Assembly (NCBI RefSeq): GCF_028595265.1
Contig: NZ_JAQQXP010000001.1
Span: 1,984,001 to 2,048,000 of the forward strand
Length of the DNA: 64,000 bases
Reading direction: 5' to 3'
Origin: Alteromonas gilva
GTDB lineage: Bacteria > Pseudomonadota > Gammaproteobacteria > Enterobacterales > Alteromonadaceae
The stretch's first letter is position 1. Every line of letters begins with the position of its first letter. The notes beneath the pieces are model-generated. The model was not told the origin of the DNA. It did no database searches and worked only from the letters and a program-made list of their open reading frames with translations. The position numbers and the translations under genes are program-made. This document shows positions 8,361 through 17,907 of the stretch, in pieces.

Positions 8361-10640
8361 ATGCTGAACAAAGAACTAGAGCAGACGCTGAACGAGGCTT
8401 TTGTATTTGCCAGGGAGCATCGTCATGAGTTTATGACGGTCGAACACCTGCTGCTTGCCTTGTTAGACAATGATGCTGCTCAGGAAGCCCTCAAAGCTTG
8501 TGGCGCAGACATTGATAATATCCGTGGTGAGCTGGTGGAGTTTGTGAAAGACACCACACCGTTAATTCTGGATGACCAGGCGAGCGAGCGTGAGACGCAG
8601 CCGACGCTGGGTTTTCAGCGCGTACTGCAACGCGCAGTATTCCACGTGCAGTCCTCGGGCAAAGAAGAAGTCACCGGGGCCAATGTACTTGTGGCCATTT
8701 TTAGCGAGCAGGAAAGCCAGGCCGTTTATATTTTAAAGAAATCAGACGTAACGCGTCTTGATGTGGTGAATTATATCAGCCACGGTGTGAGTAAGTCTGA
8801 CGATGAAGAGCCGGAAGCCAACGAAGCCAGCGAAGAGCTCGGCGAGGGTGAGGAAGCCGGGTCGGCGCTATCTAAGTACGCGACCAACCTTAACCGTCAG
8901 GCGCAAGAGGGTAAAATTGACCCGCTGATAGGTCGTGACAGCGAATTAGAGCGCACAATTCAGATTTTATGCCGTCGCCGCAAGAATAACCCGTTATTAG
9001 TAGGCGAAGCCGGTGTGGGTAAAACTGCCATCGCCGAAGGGCTGGCTTATCGCATTGTTGAAGAACAAGTCCCCGATGTGATCAGTGAGTGCACGGTTTA
9101 TTCCCTTGATCTGGGCGGCTTGCTGGCTGGTACCAAGTATCGCGGTGATTTTGAGAAACGCTTAAAGGGCATTTTGAAAGAACTGGCTAAAGATCAAAAC
9201 GCCATTTTATTTATTGATGAAATCCACACCATTATTGGTGCTGGCGCGGCTTCTGGCGGCGTTATGGATGCCTCAAACCTGCTCAAACCCAAACTGAGTT
9301 CAGGTGAGTTGCGCTGTATTGGCTCCACCACGTATCAGGAATACCAGGGCATTTTCGAAAAAGACCGCGCGTTAGCACGGCGCTTCCAGAAAGTGGATGT
9401 TGCAGAGCCGAGTGTGACCGATACAACCAAAATTTTGCAGGGATTAAAGTCGCGCTACGAAGAGCATCACAGTGTGCGCTTTACGCAAAAAGCGTTAGCG
9501 GCGGCTGCCGAACTGTCGGCTAAGTATATCAATGAACGGCATTTGCCTGATAAAGCCATTGACGTGATGGATGAAGCCGGTGCCAGCCAGCGTTTACTGC
9601 CACAGTCAAAACGCAAAAAAGTGATCAATGTCGGCGAGATTGAGCAAATCATCGCAAAAATGGCGCGGATCCCGGAGAAGTCGGTATCAGCCTCTGACAA
9701 AGAAGTGCTTAAAAACCTCGGCCGTAACCTTAAAATGGTGGTGTTTGGCCAGGATAAAGCCATTGAAACGCTCTCTGATGCGATTCACCTGTCGCGCGCA
9801 GGCCTTGGCAGCGAACAAAAGCCTATCGGTAACTTCTTATTTGCCGGTCCAACAGGGGTAGGTAAAACTGAGGTAACCCAACAACTGGCCAAAATAATGG
9901 GCGTGGAGTTGGTGCGTTTCGATATGTCTGAGTACATGGAACGCCACGCTGTGAGCCGTTTAATTGGTGCTCCTCCTGGCTATGTAGGTTTTGATCAGGG
10001 TGGCTTGCTCACCGATGCCGTTATAAAGCATCCGTATTCGGTAGTGCTGCTTGATGAAATTGAAAAGGCCCACAGCGACATTTACAACATTTTGTTGCAG
10101 GTGATGGATCACGGTACGCTGACCGACAACAACGGCCGTAAGGTTGATTTTCGTAACGTGGTACTGGTGATGACAACCAATGCCGGCGTGCAGGAAACCA
10201 CCCGCACGTCGATTGGGTTTAAACAACAGGATCACAGTCACGATGCGCGGGCAGAGATCAACAAGGTATTTTCACCGGAGTTCAGAAACCGCCTTGACTC
10301 GATAATCTGGTTTAATCACCTCGACAGCGACGTTATTTTGCAGGTGGTCGATAAGTTTATTATTGAACTGCAGGCCCAGCTGGATACCAAAGGCGTATCA
10401 CTCGAAGTGTCCCCGGCGGCTCGTGCCCACCTGGCCGAAAAAGGCTACGACAAGTCTATGGGCGCGCGCCCTATGGCACGAGTGATTCAGGAGTCACTGA
10501 AAAAAGAACTGGCTAATGAGCTACTGTTTGGCAAGTTAAGCAAAGGTGGTGATGTACGCATTGACCTGCAAGACGATAAGCTGGTATTTGAGTACAACTC
10601 GGAAGATACCGTGGCCTCGGCTGCAGAGTCATCTGACTAG
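8361..10640 (+). CDS. clpA: ATP-dependent Clp protease ATPase subunit ClpA
   Basis: A 759-aa Hsp100 unfoldase that feeds ClpP. The N-terminal Clp_N double repeat covers about residues 1-145, followed by an acidic linker. The first AAA+ module has Walker A GEAGVGKTAIAEG near 215 and Walker B AILFIDEIHTIIGAG. The second module has Walker A GPTGVGKTEVTQQ near 496 and Walker B VVLLDEIEKAH. The lack of a long coiled-coil middle domain separates it from ClpB. The ribosome binding site AAGGGGC precedes the ATG. It is paired with clpS, and clpP lies outside the window. Confidence 0.98.
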   Translation: MLNKELEQTLNEAFVFAREHRHEFMTVEHLLLALLDNDAAQEALKACGADIDNIRGELVEFVKDTTPLILDDQASERETQPTLGFQRVLQRAVFHVQSSGKEEVTGANVLVAIFSEQESQAVYILKKSDVTRLDVVNYISHGVSKSDDEEPEANEASEELGEGEEAGSALSKYATNLNRQAQEGKIDPLIGRDSELERTIQILCRRRKNNPLLVGEAGVGKTAIAEGLAYRIVEEQVPDVISECTVYSLDLGGLLAGTKYRGDFEKRLKGILKELAKDQNAILFIDEIHTIIGAGAASGGVMDASNLLKPKLSSGELRCIGSTTYQEYQGIFEKDRALARRFQKVDVAEPSVTDTTKILQGLKSRYEEHHSVRFTQKALAAAAELSAKYINERHLPDKAIDVMDEAGASQRLLPQSKRKKVINVGEIEQIIAKMARIPEKSVSASDKEVLKNLGRNLKMVVFGQDKAIETLSDAIHLSRAGLGSEQKPIGNFLFAGPTGVGKTEVTQQLAKIMGVELVRFDMSEYMERHAVSRLIGAPPGYVGFDQGGLLTDAVIKHPYSVVLLDEIEKAHSDIYNILLQVMDHGTLTDNNGRKVDFRNVVLVMTTNAGVQETTRTSIGFKQQDHSHDARAEINKVFSPEFRNRLDSIIWFNHLDSDVILQVVDKFIIELQAQLDTKGVSLEVSPAARAHLAEKGYDKSMGARPMARVIQESLKKELANELLFGKLSKGGDVRIDLQDDKLVFEYNSEDTVASAAESSD

Positions 10641-10673
10641 TCTGCCTTGATAACGGACTAATCAAAGCTCATT

Positions 10674-10709
10674 AAAAAACCCGGGTAGCCTAAGCTACCC
10701 GGGTTTTTT
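10674..10709. terminator. Bidirectional terminator between clpA and infA
   Basis: CCCGGGTAGC (10680-10689) pairs with GCTACCCGGG (10694-10703) around a 4-nt loop. The stem is flanked by an A-run on the left and a T-run on the right, so it can end both clpA on the plus strand and infA on the minus strand. Confidence 0.95.
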
Positions 10710-10756
10710 ATGCTTAACACATTATCGCGTAAGCTGGCGGATTTCCGCGTAGTTAA

Positions 10757-10975
10757 TTAGCGCGCGCGATAAACAATACGACCTTTAGTCAGGTCATAAG
10801 GTGTCATTTCTACAGTCACTTTGTCGCCGGTCAGAATGCGGATATAGTTTTTACGCATTTTTCCTGAAATATGCGCTGTCACAACGTGACCGTTTTCTAA
10901 TTCTACTCGGAACATGGTATTTGGCAGGGTATCTAATACCGTACCTTCCATTTCTATACAATCTTCTTTCGCCAT
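10757..10975 (-). CDS. infA: Translation initiation factor IF-1
   Basis: A 72-aa S1/OB-fold protein starting MAKEDCIEMEGTVLDTLPNT and ending with TKGRIVYRAR, essentially the standard IF-1 sequence. It binds the ribosomal A site region of the 30S subunit during initiation. It is convergent with clpA. Upstream on the same strand lie bpt, aat and trxB, as in the E. coli clpA-infA-aat-trxB neighbourhood. Confidence 0.98.
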   Translation of the reverse strand: MAKEDCIEMEGTVLDTLPNTMFRVELENGHVVTAHISGKMRKNYIRILTGDKVTVEMTPYDLTKGRIVYRAR

Positions 10976-11150
10976 CTAAAGCAATAACCTCAATTAGTCA
11001 AATTTTTCGCCGCGCAGACATTAACCAATTCACTGATAGTTGTAAAGCGTTAAATAGCCTTTTATCCATATACCGGGCAATATCACTGCAGATTGATGGT
11101 TCAATGAACAGTTAGCAACGCATTTGCGATGAGGCGCACCTTAACCGCTA

Positions 11151-11855
11151 TTACTTATCGTAGCGATGCCACTCGTAATCGAAATAACGCTCGTGGGGGT
11201 AAAAACGATTCTTGTAGTTCATTTTAGCGCAGGCATCAATCTGGTACCCCAGATAGAGGTACTGCCGGCCTTGCTGTTGGGTGTGATAGATTTGCTGCAG
11301 GATCATCCAGGTACCCAGCGACGCTTCCGTGTAGTCCGGATCAAAAAAGGTATACATCGCAGAAAACCCGCCGCCATTAATCAGACTATCGATTTTATCG
11401 GTAACCGCCACCGCAATAAGGGTATCGCCATCGTAGGCTTCGATAAACAGCGGCGTGTTCCACTCACATTGTAAAAAACTTAAAAACTGCTCCTCGCTGG
11501 GCGGATACATGGTGCCATCAGCATGGCGCTGTGAAATATACTTTTCATAGAGCGGGTAATACGCAGCGTTGATGGTGTCTGCGGTGGTGGTACGAAAGTG
11601 TTTGTTTTTATTTAGTAAACGACGCTGGCTGCGGCTGGGGGTAAATTCAGCCACGGGTAATCGTATGGATTGGCAGGCGGAGCAGCTGGCGCAGTGCGGG
11701 CGGTAAATTTGCTCACCACTGCGTCTGAAACCAGCCTGAATTAGCTGCGGATAATTCACCGCCGTGGTGTTGGTTTCGTCGACATACACCAATAACTGCT
11801 CTTGCCGGTCGGGCAGATAACTACAATCGAAGGGTCGGGTGATGCCAAATTTCAT
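11151..11855 (-). CDS. bpt: Aspartate/glutamate leucyltransferase Bpt
   Basis: A 234-aa Ate1-family aminoacyl-tRNA-protein transferase of the bacterial Bpt type, which adds Leu from Leu-tRNA to N-terminal Asp or Glu and so creates ClpS-recognised N-degrons. The N-terminal cysteine-rich motif YRPHCASCSACQSIRLPVAEF (first Cys near residue 55) and the C-terminal YLYLGYQIDACAKMNYKNRF are both characteristic. The ATG overlaps the aat stop by 4 nt (ATGA), so the two transferases are translationally coupled. Confidence 0.95.
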   Translation of the reverse strand: MKFGITRPFDCSYLPDRQEQLLVYVDETNTTAVNYPQLIQAGFRRSGEQIYRPHCASCSACQSIRLPVAEFTPSRSQRRLLNKNKHFRTTTADTINAAYYPLYEKYISQRHADGTMYPPSEEQFLSFLQCEWNTPLFIEAYDGDTLIAVAVTDKIDSLINGGGFSAMYTFFDPDYTEASLGTWMILQQIYHTQQQGRQYLYLGYQIDACAKMNYKNRFYPHERYFDYEWHRYDK

Positions 11856-12589
11856 GGTGGACAGAGTTCGTTTGCTTGCCAGGTACTACTGTAATCTGAA
11901 CAGATATAGCCTTCCCGATCAAGGGTCTGATTATTTTCACTAAGCCTGGCGATAAATGCGTCTCTGGATATGCTGCTTGCTCCCAGGCTCGATAAGTGCT
12001 CAGTAGGCATCTGGCAATCAATAAAGGCGCCATTGTGTTGCTGCATGTGCTGCACTAAAAACGCCAGCGCCAGCTTTGACGTATTGGGCCGGCAATGAAA
12101 CATAGACTCACCGCAAAACACCTTACCGACGGCTACACCATAGAGGCCGCCGACAAGCTCGTTGTTATCCCATACTTCCACTGAATGGGCCAGGCCCAGG
12201 TCATGCAGGGCCTGATAGGCCGCGATCATCTCTTTGGTGATCCAGGTGGATGTCTGGCCATACTGCAGGCGTGGAATGTGCGCGCACTGGTCAATTACGC
12301 TGGCAAAGGCATGGTTGAGGGTAACCCGGTAGCGTTGCTGTCGGATCAGCTTTTTTAAGCTGCCGCTGATATGAAAGTTGTCGAGTTCGATAATTGCCCG
12401 CGGGGTGGGGCTCCACCACAATATGGGTTCACCGTCGCTAAACCATGGAAAAATGCCCTGTGAGTAGGCGCTTAAGAGTCTGCCGGGAGATAAGTCCGCA
12501 CCGTAGGCGAGCAGTCCGTTGGGATCCTCTAAGGCAATATGGGGAGGCGGAAAAGGGCTGTCATTGTCAAGAAATGGCAAGGTTAACAT
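11852..12589 (-). CDS. aat: Leucyl/phenylalanyl-tRNA-protein transferase
   Basis: A 245-aa enzyme that adds Leu or Phe to N-terminal Lys or Arg, making a primary N-degron for ClpS-ClpAP. Recognisable segments include LLAYGADLSPGRLLSAYSQG, then GIFPWF with WWSPTPRAI, and the conserved SVEVWDNNELVGGLYGVAVG and FCGESMFH motifs. Its length matches the family. It lies 49 nt after the trxB stop and is coupled to bpt through a 4-nt overlap. The presence of both transferases means both bacterial secondary N-degron branches are covered. Confidence 0.97.
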   Translation of the reverse strand: MLTLPFLDNDSPFPPPHIALEDPNGLLAYGADLSPGRLLSAYSQGIFPWFSDGEPILWWSPTPRAIIELDNFHISGSLKKLIRQQRYRVTLNHAFASVIDQCAHIPRLQYGQTSTWITKEMIAAYQALHDLGLAHSVEVWDNNELVGGLYGVAVGKVFCGESMFHCRPNTSKLALAFLVQHMQQHNGAFIDCQMPTEHLSSLGASSISRDAFIARLSENNQTLDREGYICSDYSSTWQANELCPP

Positions 12590-12638
12590 GAGTAATACTC
12601 AGTTTGATCGGCGGGCCGGTCCGACCCGCCGCAATGAT

Positions 12639-13592
12639 TTACTCCAGGGCGTCGAGGAAGCGCTCTGCATCGAGCGCCGCCATACAGCCTGTGCCGGCAG
12701 AGGTGATCGCCTGACGATAGATGTGGTCTGACACATCGCCGGCCGCAAATACGCCCGGTACGCTGGTTTGAGTAGCGTTACCCTGGGTACCGCTGTTAAC
12801 CGTAATGTAGCCGTCTTTCATGTCTAATTCACCGGCAAAAATGTCGGTATTGGGTTTGTGGCCAATGGCGACAAACAAGCCCATTACGTCGAGTTCCTCG
12901 GTGACATCAGAATCGGTTGCTTTGATGCGCACACCGGTAACGCCCATTTCATCGCCAAGCACTTCATCGAGCGTGCGGTTAAGGTGCAATACCACATTAC
13001 CGTTTTCGGCTTTGTCACGAAGTCTGTCAGCGAGGATTTTTTCGCTGCGGAATGAATCGCGGCGATGTATAACATGCACCTCAGAGGCAATGTTAGACAA
13101 ATATAATGCTTCTTCCACGGCAGTGTTACCGCCGCCAATAACGGCTACTTTTTGATTGCGGTAAAAGAAACCGTCACAGGTTGCACAGGCAGACACACCT
13201 TTACCCATAAAGGCTTGCTCAGAAGGCAGACCAAGGTATTTCGCTGACGCGCCGGTTGCAATAATCAGGGCATCACAGGTGTAGGTGCCGTTATCGCCAT
13301 GCAGGGTAAACGGGCGCTTACTCAGATCGGTCTTATTAATGTGATCAAAAATTATTTCAGTATTAAACTTCTCAGCGTGCTGCTGCATGCGTACCATTAA
13401 ATCCGGACCTGTCAGGCCTTCCGGGTCGCCAGGCCAGTTTTCAACTTCGGTGGTAGTGGTAAGCTGTCCACCCTGTTGCATACCTGTAATAAGGGTAGGG
13501 GCCAGGTTAGCCCGGGCCGCATAAACAGCCGCAGTATAACCTGCCGGGCCAGAGCCAAGAATGAGTAGACGAACGTGTCTGCTTTCTGCCAT
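12639..13592 (-). CDS. trxB: Thioredoxin reductase
   Basis: A 317-aa flavoenzyme that reduces thioredoxin with NADPH. The FAD-binding GSGPAGYTAAVYAARA is near the N terminus, the redox-active CATC lies in SACATCDGFFYRNQ, the NADPH-binding GGGNTAVEEALYL follows, and the C-terminal FAD motif is GVFAAGDVSDH. The start at 13592 (MAESRHV) is chosen over an upstream ATT in the same frame because GGAGAA sits just before it as ribosome binding site. It is the first gene of the apparent trxB-aat-bpt operon. Confidence 0.97.
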   Translation of the reverse strand: MAESRHVRLLILGSGPAGYTAAVYAARANLAPTLITGMQQGGQLTTTTEVENWPGDPEGLTGPDLMVRMQQHAEKFNTEIIFDHINKTDLSKRPFTLHGDNGTYTCDALIIATGASAKYLGLPSEQAFMGKGVSACATCDGFFYRNQKVAVIGGGNTAVEEALYLSNIASEVHVIHRRDSFRSEKILADRLRDKAENGNVVLHLNRTLDEVLGDEMGVTGVRIKATDSDVTEELDVMGLFVAIGHKPNTDIFAGELDMKDGYITVNSGTQGNATQTSVPGVFAAGDVSDHIYRQAITSAGTGCMAALDAERFLDALE

Positions 13593-13966
13593 GTTGTTCT
13601 CCAATTTTGCTCCGGTCGCAGCAGTTAGGGACCGGTACGTCTTAAGTGGTTCGTTAATACGTTAGGATATCAGTTTTTGTTTATCAGAGGATCGAATATC
13701 TGATGAGATTAACATCCGCTGCGCAGAAATTTATTAACCAGGTAAACCTATCTACGCATTAACAATTAGTTTGATGTTAACCATTGTGCGGCCGATTCAG
13801 GTACTTTCAATACTTGGCTGTGATATTATTACCGGTATTAGTCGTATACCAATAGATTAATTATCGCAAAACTGCGATTACAGACTATTCTTAGTAAACA
13901 CAGAAGGCGTCATTTATGAGATGTCGCTCACAGGCCAACGGCCGGTAATTTTGAACGAGGTGTAAC
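13593..13966. other. Divergent intergenic region trxB/yfbV
   Basis: 374 bases that must hold the promoters of trxB (leftward) and yfbV (rightward). It is AT-rich between about 13650 and 13880. I see no ORF, strong hairpin or known operator in it. The yfbV ribosome binding site GAGGTG is at its right end. Confidence 0.5.
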
Positions 13967-14413
13967 ATGGCCCAGTCAGTACCCACCATTCTCAGGGATG
14001 GTCAGGAATATATGAAAACCTGGCCGCTGCGACGCGAGTTGTATTCACTGTTTCCGGATTGTCGGGTGGTCGCTGCTACTCGCTTCGCGGTGAAGTTTAT
14101 GCCGCCAGCCGCAGTACTGGCCTGTGCAACCATGCTTAATACCTTTGGCACCGAGTACTTACCCCAGGCGCTAGCAATAGGTGCATTCTTTTTGAGCATG
14201 CCGATGCAAGGGTTGTTATGGTTAGGCAAGCGTTCCAATGAGACGCTTCCGCCTCAATTACGCAGCTGGTATCAGGAGATCCTTACCTCAATGCGGGCAC
14301 AGGGGTGTGCAGTACAAAACCCGCAGCACAAACCTCGCTACCGCGAATTAGCGCGTCTGTTAAAAACTGCCTTTGACGATCTCGATAAGGCCTTTACACA
14401 GCAGTGGTTTTAA
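13967..14413 (+). CDS. yfbV: UPF0208 membrane protein YfbV
   Basis: A 148-aa inner-membrane protein of the YfbV/UPF0208 family (YfbV is linked in E. coli to Ter macrodomain insulation). The N-terminal RDGQEYMKTWPLRRELYSLF is typical. Two hydrophobic segments follow (FMPPAAVLACATMLNTFG and LAIGAFFLSMPMQGLLWLG), then a cytoplasmic tail with LPPQLRSWYQEI. The GAGGTGTAAC ribosome binding site supports the ATG. It is monocistronic and convergent with sprT. Confidence 0.9.
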   Translation: MAQSVPTILRDGQEYMKTWPLRRELYSLFPDCRVVAATRFAVKFMPPAAVLACATMLNTFGTEYLPQALAIGAFFLSMPMQGLLWLGKRSNETLPPQLRSWYQEILTSMRAQGCAVQNPQHKPRYRELARLLKTAFDDLDKAFTQQWF

Positions 14414-14495
14414 CATTTATGAATGCTGAGCGGCGCCGGTAAAGCGTGAGTGCACACCGATAAAGCGATGCTAGTTTAGTTGTTCCTGCTAAGGT

Positions 14496-14984
14496 TTAAC
14501 CCGCCGGTTTTAGTTGCTGTCTGCATTGCCTGCAAATATATTGTTTTTGGCCGCGCAACACCGCATTGTGGCGCCTGATACTCAGGGCAATGGGTCCGCA
14601 GGCACATTCATAGTCGGCGGTGCGCAATTTGAGTGGCGATAAATCAAAATCGTGGCGCGTTTCAGGCGCACACTTAAACACCTCACGCATAACGCTCTGC
14701 CATTCCTTGCCGTGGGGTTTCACCCGACCAAATAACTGAAAGACCAGCAAGTGACTCACTTCATGAGGAAGTACGTCACCAATAAAGGCGTCGCGGTTAT
14801 GCTGCAACAACACCGGATTAAGGTTTATGCGATTTTGCTGCAGAAACGCCGTGCCGGCGTGGCGACCGCTGCGCCGGTATGTGAGTTCTGGCAGGGGAAA
14901 GTGTCGTTTAAAATACGCATTCGCCTCGGTGTAGAGTTCACCGAGGCGTTGCGATAATAACGCTTTGTCGGCTGAGTCGATCAA
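14496..14984 (-). CDS. sprT: SprT family zinc metalloprotein
   Basis: A 162-aa SprT-like protein with the zinc-binding HEVSHLLVFQLFGR (HExxH, near residue 76) and a C-terminal zinc-ribbon with paired cysteines (YECACGPIALSIRRH, then YICRQCRQQ). The fold is that of SprT/Spartan metalloproteases; the role of bacterial SprT is poorly defined. The start codon is TTG, overlapping the sppA stop by 4 nt (TTGA), so translation is coupled to sppA. Confidence 0.9.
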   Translation of the reverse strand: MIDSADKALLSQRLGELYTEANAYFKRHFPLPELTYRRSGRHAGTAFLQQNRINLNPVLLQHNRDAFIGDVLPHEVSHLLVFQLFGRVKPHGKEWQSVMREVFKCAPETRHDFDLSPLKLRTADYECACGPIALSIRRHNAVLRGQKQYICRQCRQQLKPAG

Positions 14985-16855
14985 CGGCTATCCGCAACCC
15001 GACAGCTTAAGCACAGCGTATACATATGCTGCGGATCGTTAAACGACGCCAACATGTCTACCTGCGCCATTGTTTCGCGCATGATGTCGGCTAACACGCC
15101 ATCGGGTTGCGCAATGTTCATTTTTATTGCATAGATCACCGCCTGGCCAAAGAACTCTCTCCAGAACTGTTCTTTAGGGCTAAGCTTACGCGTGACATAA
15201 ATGGTCTTGTAATTTTCGACTTCGGCTAATTCAGCTGCGGTCTTTACCGCATCATCCAGTGTACCTAAGGCGTCGACTAATCCCAGTTCCAGCGCGTCGG
15301 TGCCAATCCAAACCCGGCCCTGAGCAATTTCATCAACGGCATCGACACTCATGTCACGCTCATAGGCGACCAGGGTCAGAAATTCCTGGTATTTGCTCTC
15401 GATACTACGCTGTATTATTTTGCCATACAGCGGATCGAGACCTCGCAGCGGCGAGAAACCGGCCATCCCGGTAGTGCTGACACCGTCAGTATCAACGCCT
15501 AAATAATCGGCCGCATTTTCAAACGTCGGTAGGGTGGCAAATACGCCGATTGAGCCTGTTATGGTACTTGGGCTGGCAATAATTTTATCGGCGCTGGCAG
15601 AAATCCAGTAGCCGCCAGAGGCTGCATAGGTGTTCATTGATGCAACCACAGGTTTACCAGCCTGGCGTAAGTTAAGTACTTCCTGGCGGATGATTTCTGA
15701 CGCCGATGCACTGCCGCCGGGTGAGTCAACCTGTAACACCACAGCTTTCACCGAGTCATCCAGACGCGCCTGGCGCAGCAGTGCAGCCGTGGTGTTGCCA
15801 CCAATATTACCGGCTGATTGCTCACCATCCATAATAGTGCCTTTGGCGACAACAACGGCCACTTTATCACCAAGCGGTTCGACCATGGGCAGAGGCGGAT
15901 TAATGACTTTGTTATAGTCGCGGAATGCGGTGTATTTAAAGCCCAGACGGTTATCTTCAGCGCCGACCAGATCGATAATCTCCTGACGAACTTCTTCGCG
16001 GGTTTTTATCGCATCCACCCAGCCTTTCTGAATGGCGTACTGGGCGGAGTCACCACCGGCTTGTTCAAAGTTAGCCAGCATAACATCCAGATCTTCGTCA
16101 AAATTATTGATGTCGACACCACGGGCCGCCGCCACGTCGGTTTTATACTGTTGCCAGTACTGATTTAACCAGCGCAGGTTCATTTCCTTCGCCGCGTCAG
16201 ACATATCTTCACGAATAAAAGGCTCTACAGCCGACTTAAAGGTGCCGACTCTGAAAATATGCATATTGACTTTAAGCTTATCCAGCGCCCGCTTGAGGTA
16301 CACACCGTAGTTGGCGTAGCCATCGATTGATACCCCACCTACCGGGTTTAGGTAGATATTATCGGCATGGGCGGCAATGTAGTATTGCGATTGCGTATAG
16401 TAATCACCAATGGCGATGACAGGTTTTTCTGATGTTTTAAAGTCATCAATGGCGTCGGTGATAGTGCGCAGCTTATTTAAACCACCACCGCGTAATCCTT
16501 GTAAATTAAGCACGACGGCTTTAATGCGCTTGTCGGCTTTGGCATTTTCGAGCACTTTGACCACGTCGCGCACCAGCACTTCAGGATTCTCCGGCTGCTC
16601 GTTCAACGCTTCCTGGAGAAATTGAGTAAAGGGATCTACGGCGGTTTTCTGGATCACCAGCGTACCATTTAAGGAAAGCACCAAGGCGCTGTCAGGTGTC
16701 ACTTTCGGGCCTTCTTCATCCTGGCTGGCAATAACGATAATGCCGATGAAAATAACCAAAAAGACCACATTGAAAAATAACTTTCGACAAAAATTGAGTG
16801 CGGTCCATAACCCTACGAAGAGCGATTTGGTCCAACTTTTACTTTTTTCGGCCAT
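14981..16855 (-). CDS. sppA: Signal peptide peptidase SppA (protease IV)
   Basis: A 624-aa membrane-anchored S49 serine protease that degrades cleaved signal peptides. One N-terminal transmembrane helix (FFNVVFLVIFIGIIVIAS, about residues 28-45) is followed by two S49 domains. The general-base lysine lies in FRVGTFKSAVEPFIREDM of the N-terminal domain, and the nucleophilic serine in NTYAASGGYWISASADKI of the C-terminal domain, the arrangement of the E. coli 67K type. The length matches that type. The final residues LCLSCRVADSR overlap sprT. Confidence 0.95.
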   Translation of the reverse strand: MAEKSKSWTKSLFVGLWTALNFCRKLFFNVVFLVIFIGIIVIASQDEEGPKVTPDSALVLSLNGTLVIQKTAVDPFTQFLQEALNEQPENPEVLVRDVVKVLENAKADKRIKAVVLNLQGLRGGGLNKLRTITDAIDDFKTSEKPVIAIGDYYTQSQYYIAAHADNIYLNPVGGVSIDGYANYGVYLKRALDKLKVNMHIFRVGTFKSAVEPFIREDMSDAAKEMNLRWLNQYWQQYKTDVAAARGVDINNFDEDLDVMLANFEQAGGDSAQYAIQKGWVDAIKTREEVRQEIIDLVGAEDNRLGFKYTAFRDYNKVINPPLPMVEPLGDKVAVVVAKGTIMDGEQSAGNIGGNTTAALLRQARLDDSVKAVVLQVDSPGGSASASEIIRQEVLNLRQAGKPVVASMNTYAASGGYWISASADKIIASPSTITGSIGVFATLPTFENAADYLGVDTDGVSTTGMAGFSPLRGLDPLYGKIIQRSIESKYQEFLTLVAYERDMSVDAVDEIAQGRVWIGTDALELGLVDALGTLDDAVKTAAELAEVENYKTIYVTRKLSPKEQFWREFFGQAVIYAIKMNIAQPDGVLADIMRETMAQVDMLASFNDPQHMYTLCLSCRVADSR

Positions 16856-16942
16856 ACCTACAACTTACCTATTTTAAGATTCACCCCTATGTTAACTAAT
16901 CGGCAAATTATCGCGAACTAATTTTGTAATGAAATGTGATTT

Positions 16943-17125
16943 TCATTTTCTATCAGCCCGCTTTACTGCGGTGACGGGCTGTTCATCGTCTTTTAGCCAA
17001 TGCTGGAGTAATTTAGCAATGGCTTTATGCTGTTCGTCAGACATGGTCATCAAGAGCTTCGCCTGCCGCTCGCGATAGCGCACTTTGGGCTGGCCACGTT
17101 GCATTAACTGTTTAAAGCGACTCAT
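16943..17125 (-). CDS. Small basic protein upstream of sppA, function unknown
   Basis: A 60-aa, strongly basic and helix-prone protein (MSRFKQLMQRGQPKVRYRER, then AKLLMTMSDEQHKAIAKLLQ) with no membrane segment or cysteine. It lies 87 nt upstream of sppA on the same strand. No clear ribosome binding site precedes its ATG. I do not recognise the family. Regular codon use and a heptad-like second half suggest a real small protein, but the evidence is limited. Confidence 0.55.
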   Translation of the reverse strand: MSRFKQLMQRGQPKVRYRERQAKLLMTMSDEQHKAIAKLLQHWLKDDEQPVTAVKRADRK

Positions 17126-17192
17126 GAATATGAAAGTTTTAATCGGTGAGCTCGTTCTAACACTTTAGACACTTATTAAAAGGGAAACAACA

Positions 17193-17828
17193 ATGGTCTC
17201 ACTCATTGTCAGGCTGAATACCGTGCTTAACCAAGCAGCGGGAGGAGCGGGCGGTATATCGTTGCTGTTGCTGAGAATATATCTGATGCCTGTTTTGGCC
17301 CAGGCCGGTTGGCAAAAACTCACCAACCTCGACAGCACGGCTGACTGGTTTGGCAACCCTGATTATGGTTTGGGTTTGCCATTGCCGATGGTAATGGCCG
17401 TACTGGCAGCCGTGACCGAATTTTTTGGCGCCTGGCTGTTACTGTTTGGGCTTGGCACACGCCTTGTGGCGATACCCATGATGATTACAATGCTGGTTGC
17501 GATGTTCACCGTACACTGGAACAACGGGTGGCTGGCAATCGCTGACGCCAATAGCTGGCTGGCCGATGGCACGCTGTTGCTTAATGAGTCGGTGATGGCG
17601 TCGCCGGAAAAACTCGCTGCTGCCAAATCCCTGTTAGCTGAACATGGTCATATTGACTGGCTGACAGCCAGTGGCAACTTTGTGATACTCAATAACGGCA
17701 TTGAATTTGCCTCAACCTATTTTGTGATGTTGTTCGTGTTGTTCTGTTTTGGTGGCGGACGCTACGTAAGTATTGATTATTATTTACATCAGTGGCTGCG
17801 GCAACAAGCGAGCAAAAAGAAGAGTTAA
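17193..17828 (+). CDS. DoxX family membrane protein
   Basis: A 211-aa integral membrane protein with four or five hydrophobic segments. ISLLLLRIYLMPVLAQAGWQ with KLTNLDSTADWFGNP is the typical DoxX opening, and the second helix contains MAVLAAVTEFFGAWLLLFGL. A longer loop (about 110-165) separates the last pair of helices. DoxX proteins are often tied to redox or thiol metabolism, but no substrate can be assigned here. The GGGAAAC ribosome binding site precedes the ATG. It may be co-transcribed with the nitroreductase gene 80 nt downstream. Confidence 0.82.
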   Translation: MVSLIVRLNTVLNQAAGGAGGISLLLLRIYLMPVLAQAGWQKLTNLDSTADWFGNPDYGLGLPLPMVMAVLAAVTEFFGAWLLLFGLGTRLVAIPMMITMLVAMFTVHWNNGWLAIADANSWLADGTLLLNESVMASPEKLAAAKSLLAEHGHIDWLTASGNFVILNNGIEFASTYFVMLFVLFCFGGGRYVSIDYYLHQWLRQQASKKKS

Positions 17829-17907
17829 AAAAAGCATAAACTCTGTTGCTATAAGGGTGGTCTTTTTGTGAATGTATGCGTAAATTAGCAGCAAAGAGGA
17901 GAGCTTT

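Noticed and set aside
10801..11115. A 104-codon plus-strand frame overlapping infA
   Set aside because: It is antisense to the essential, perfectly conserved infA and has no family features.
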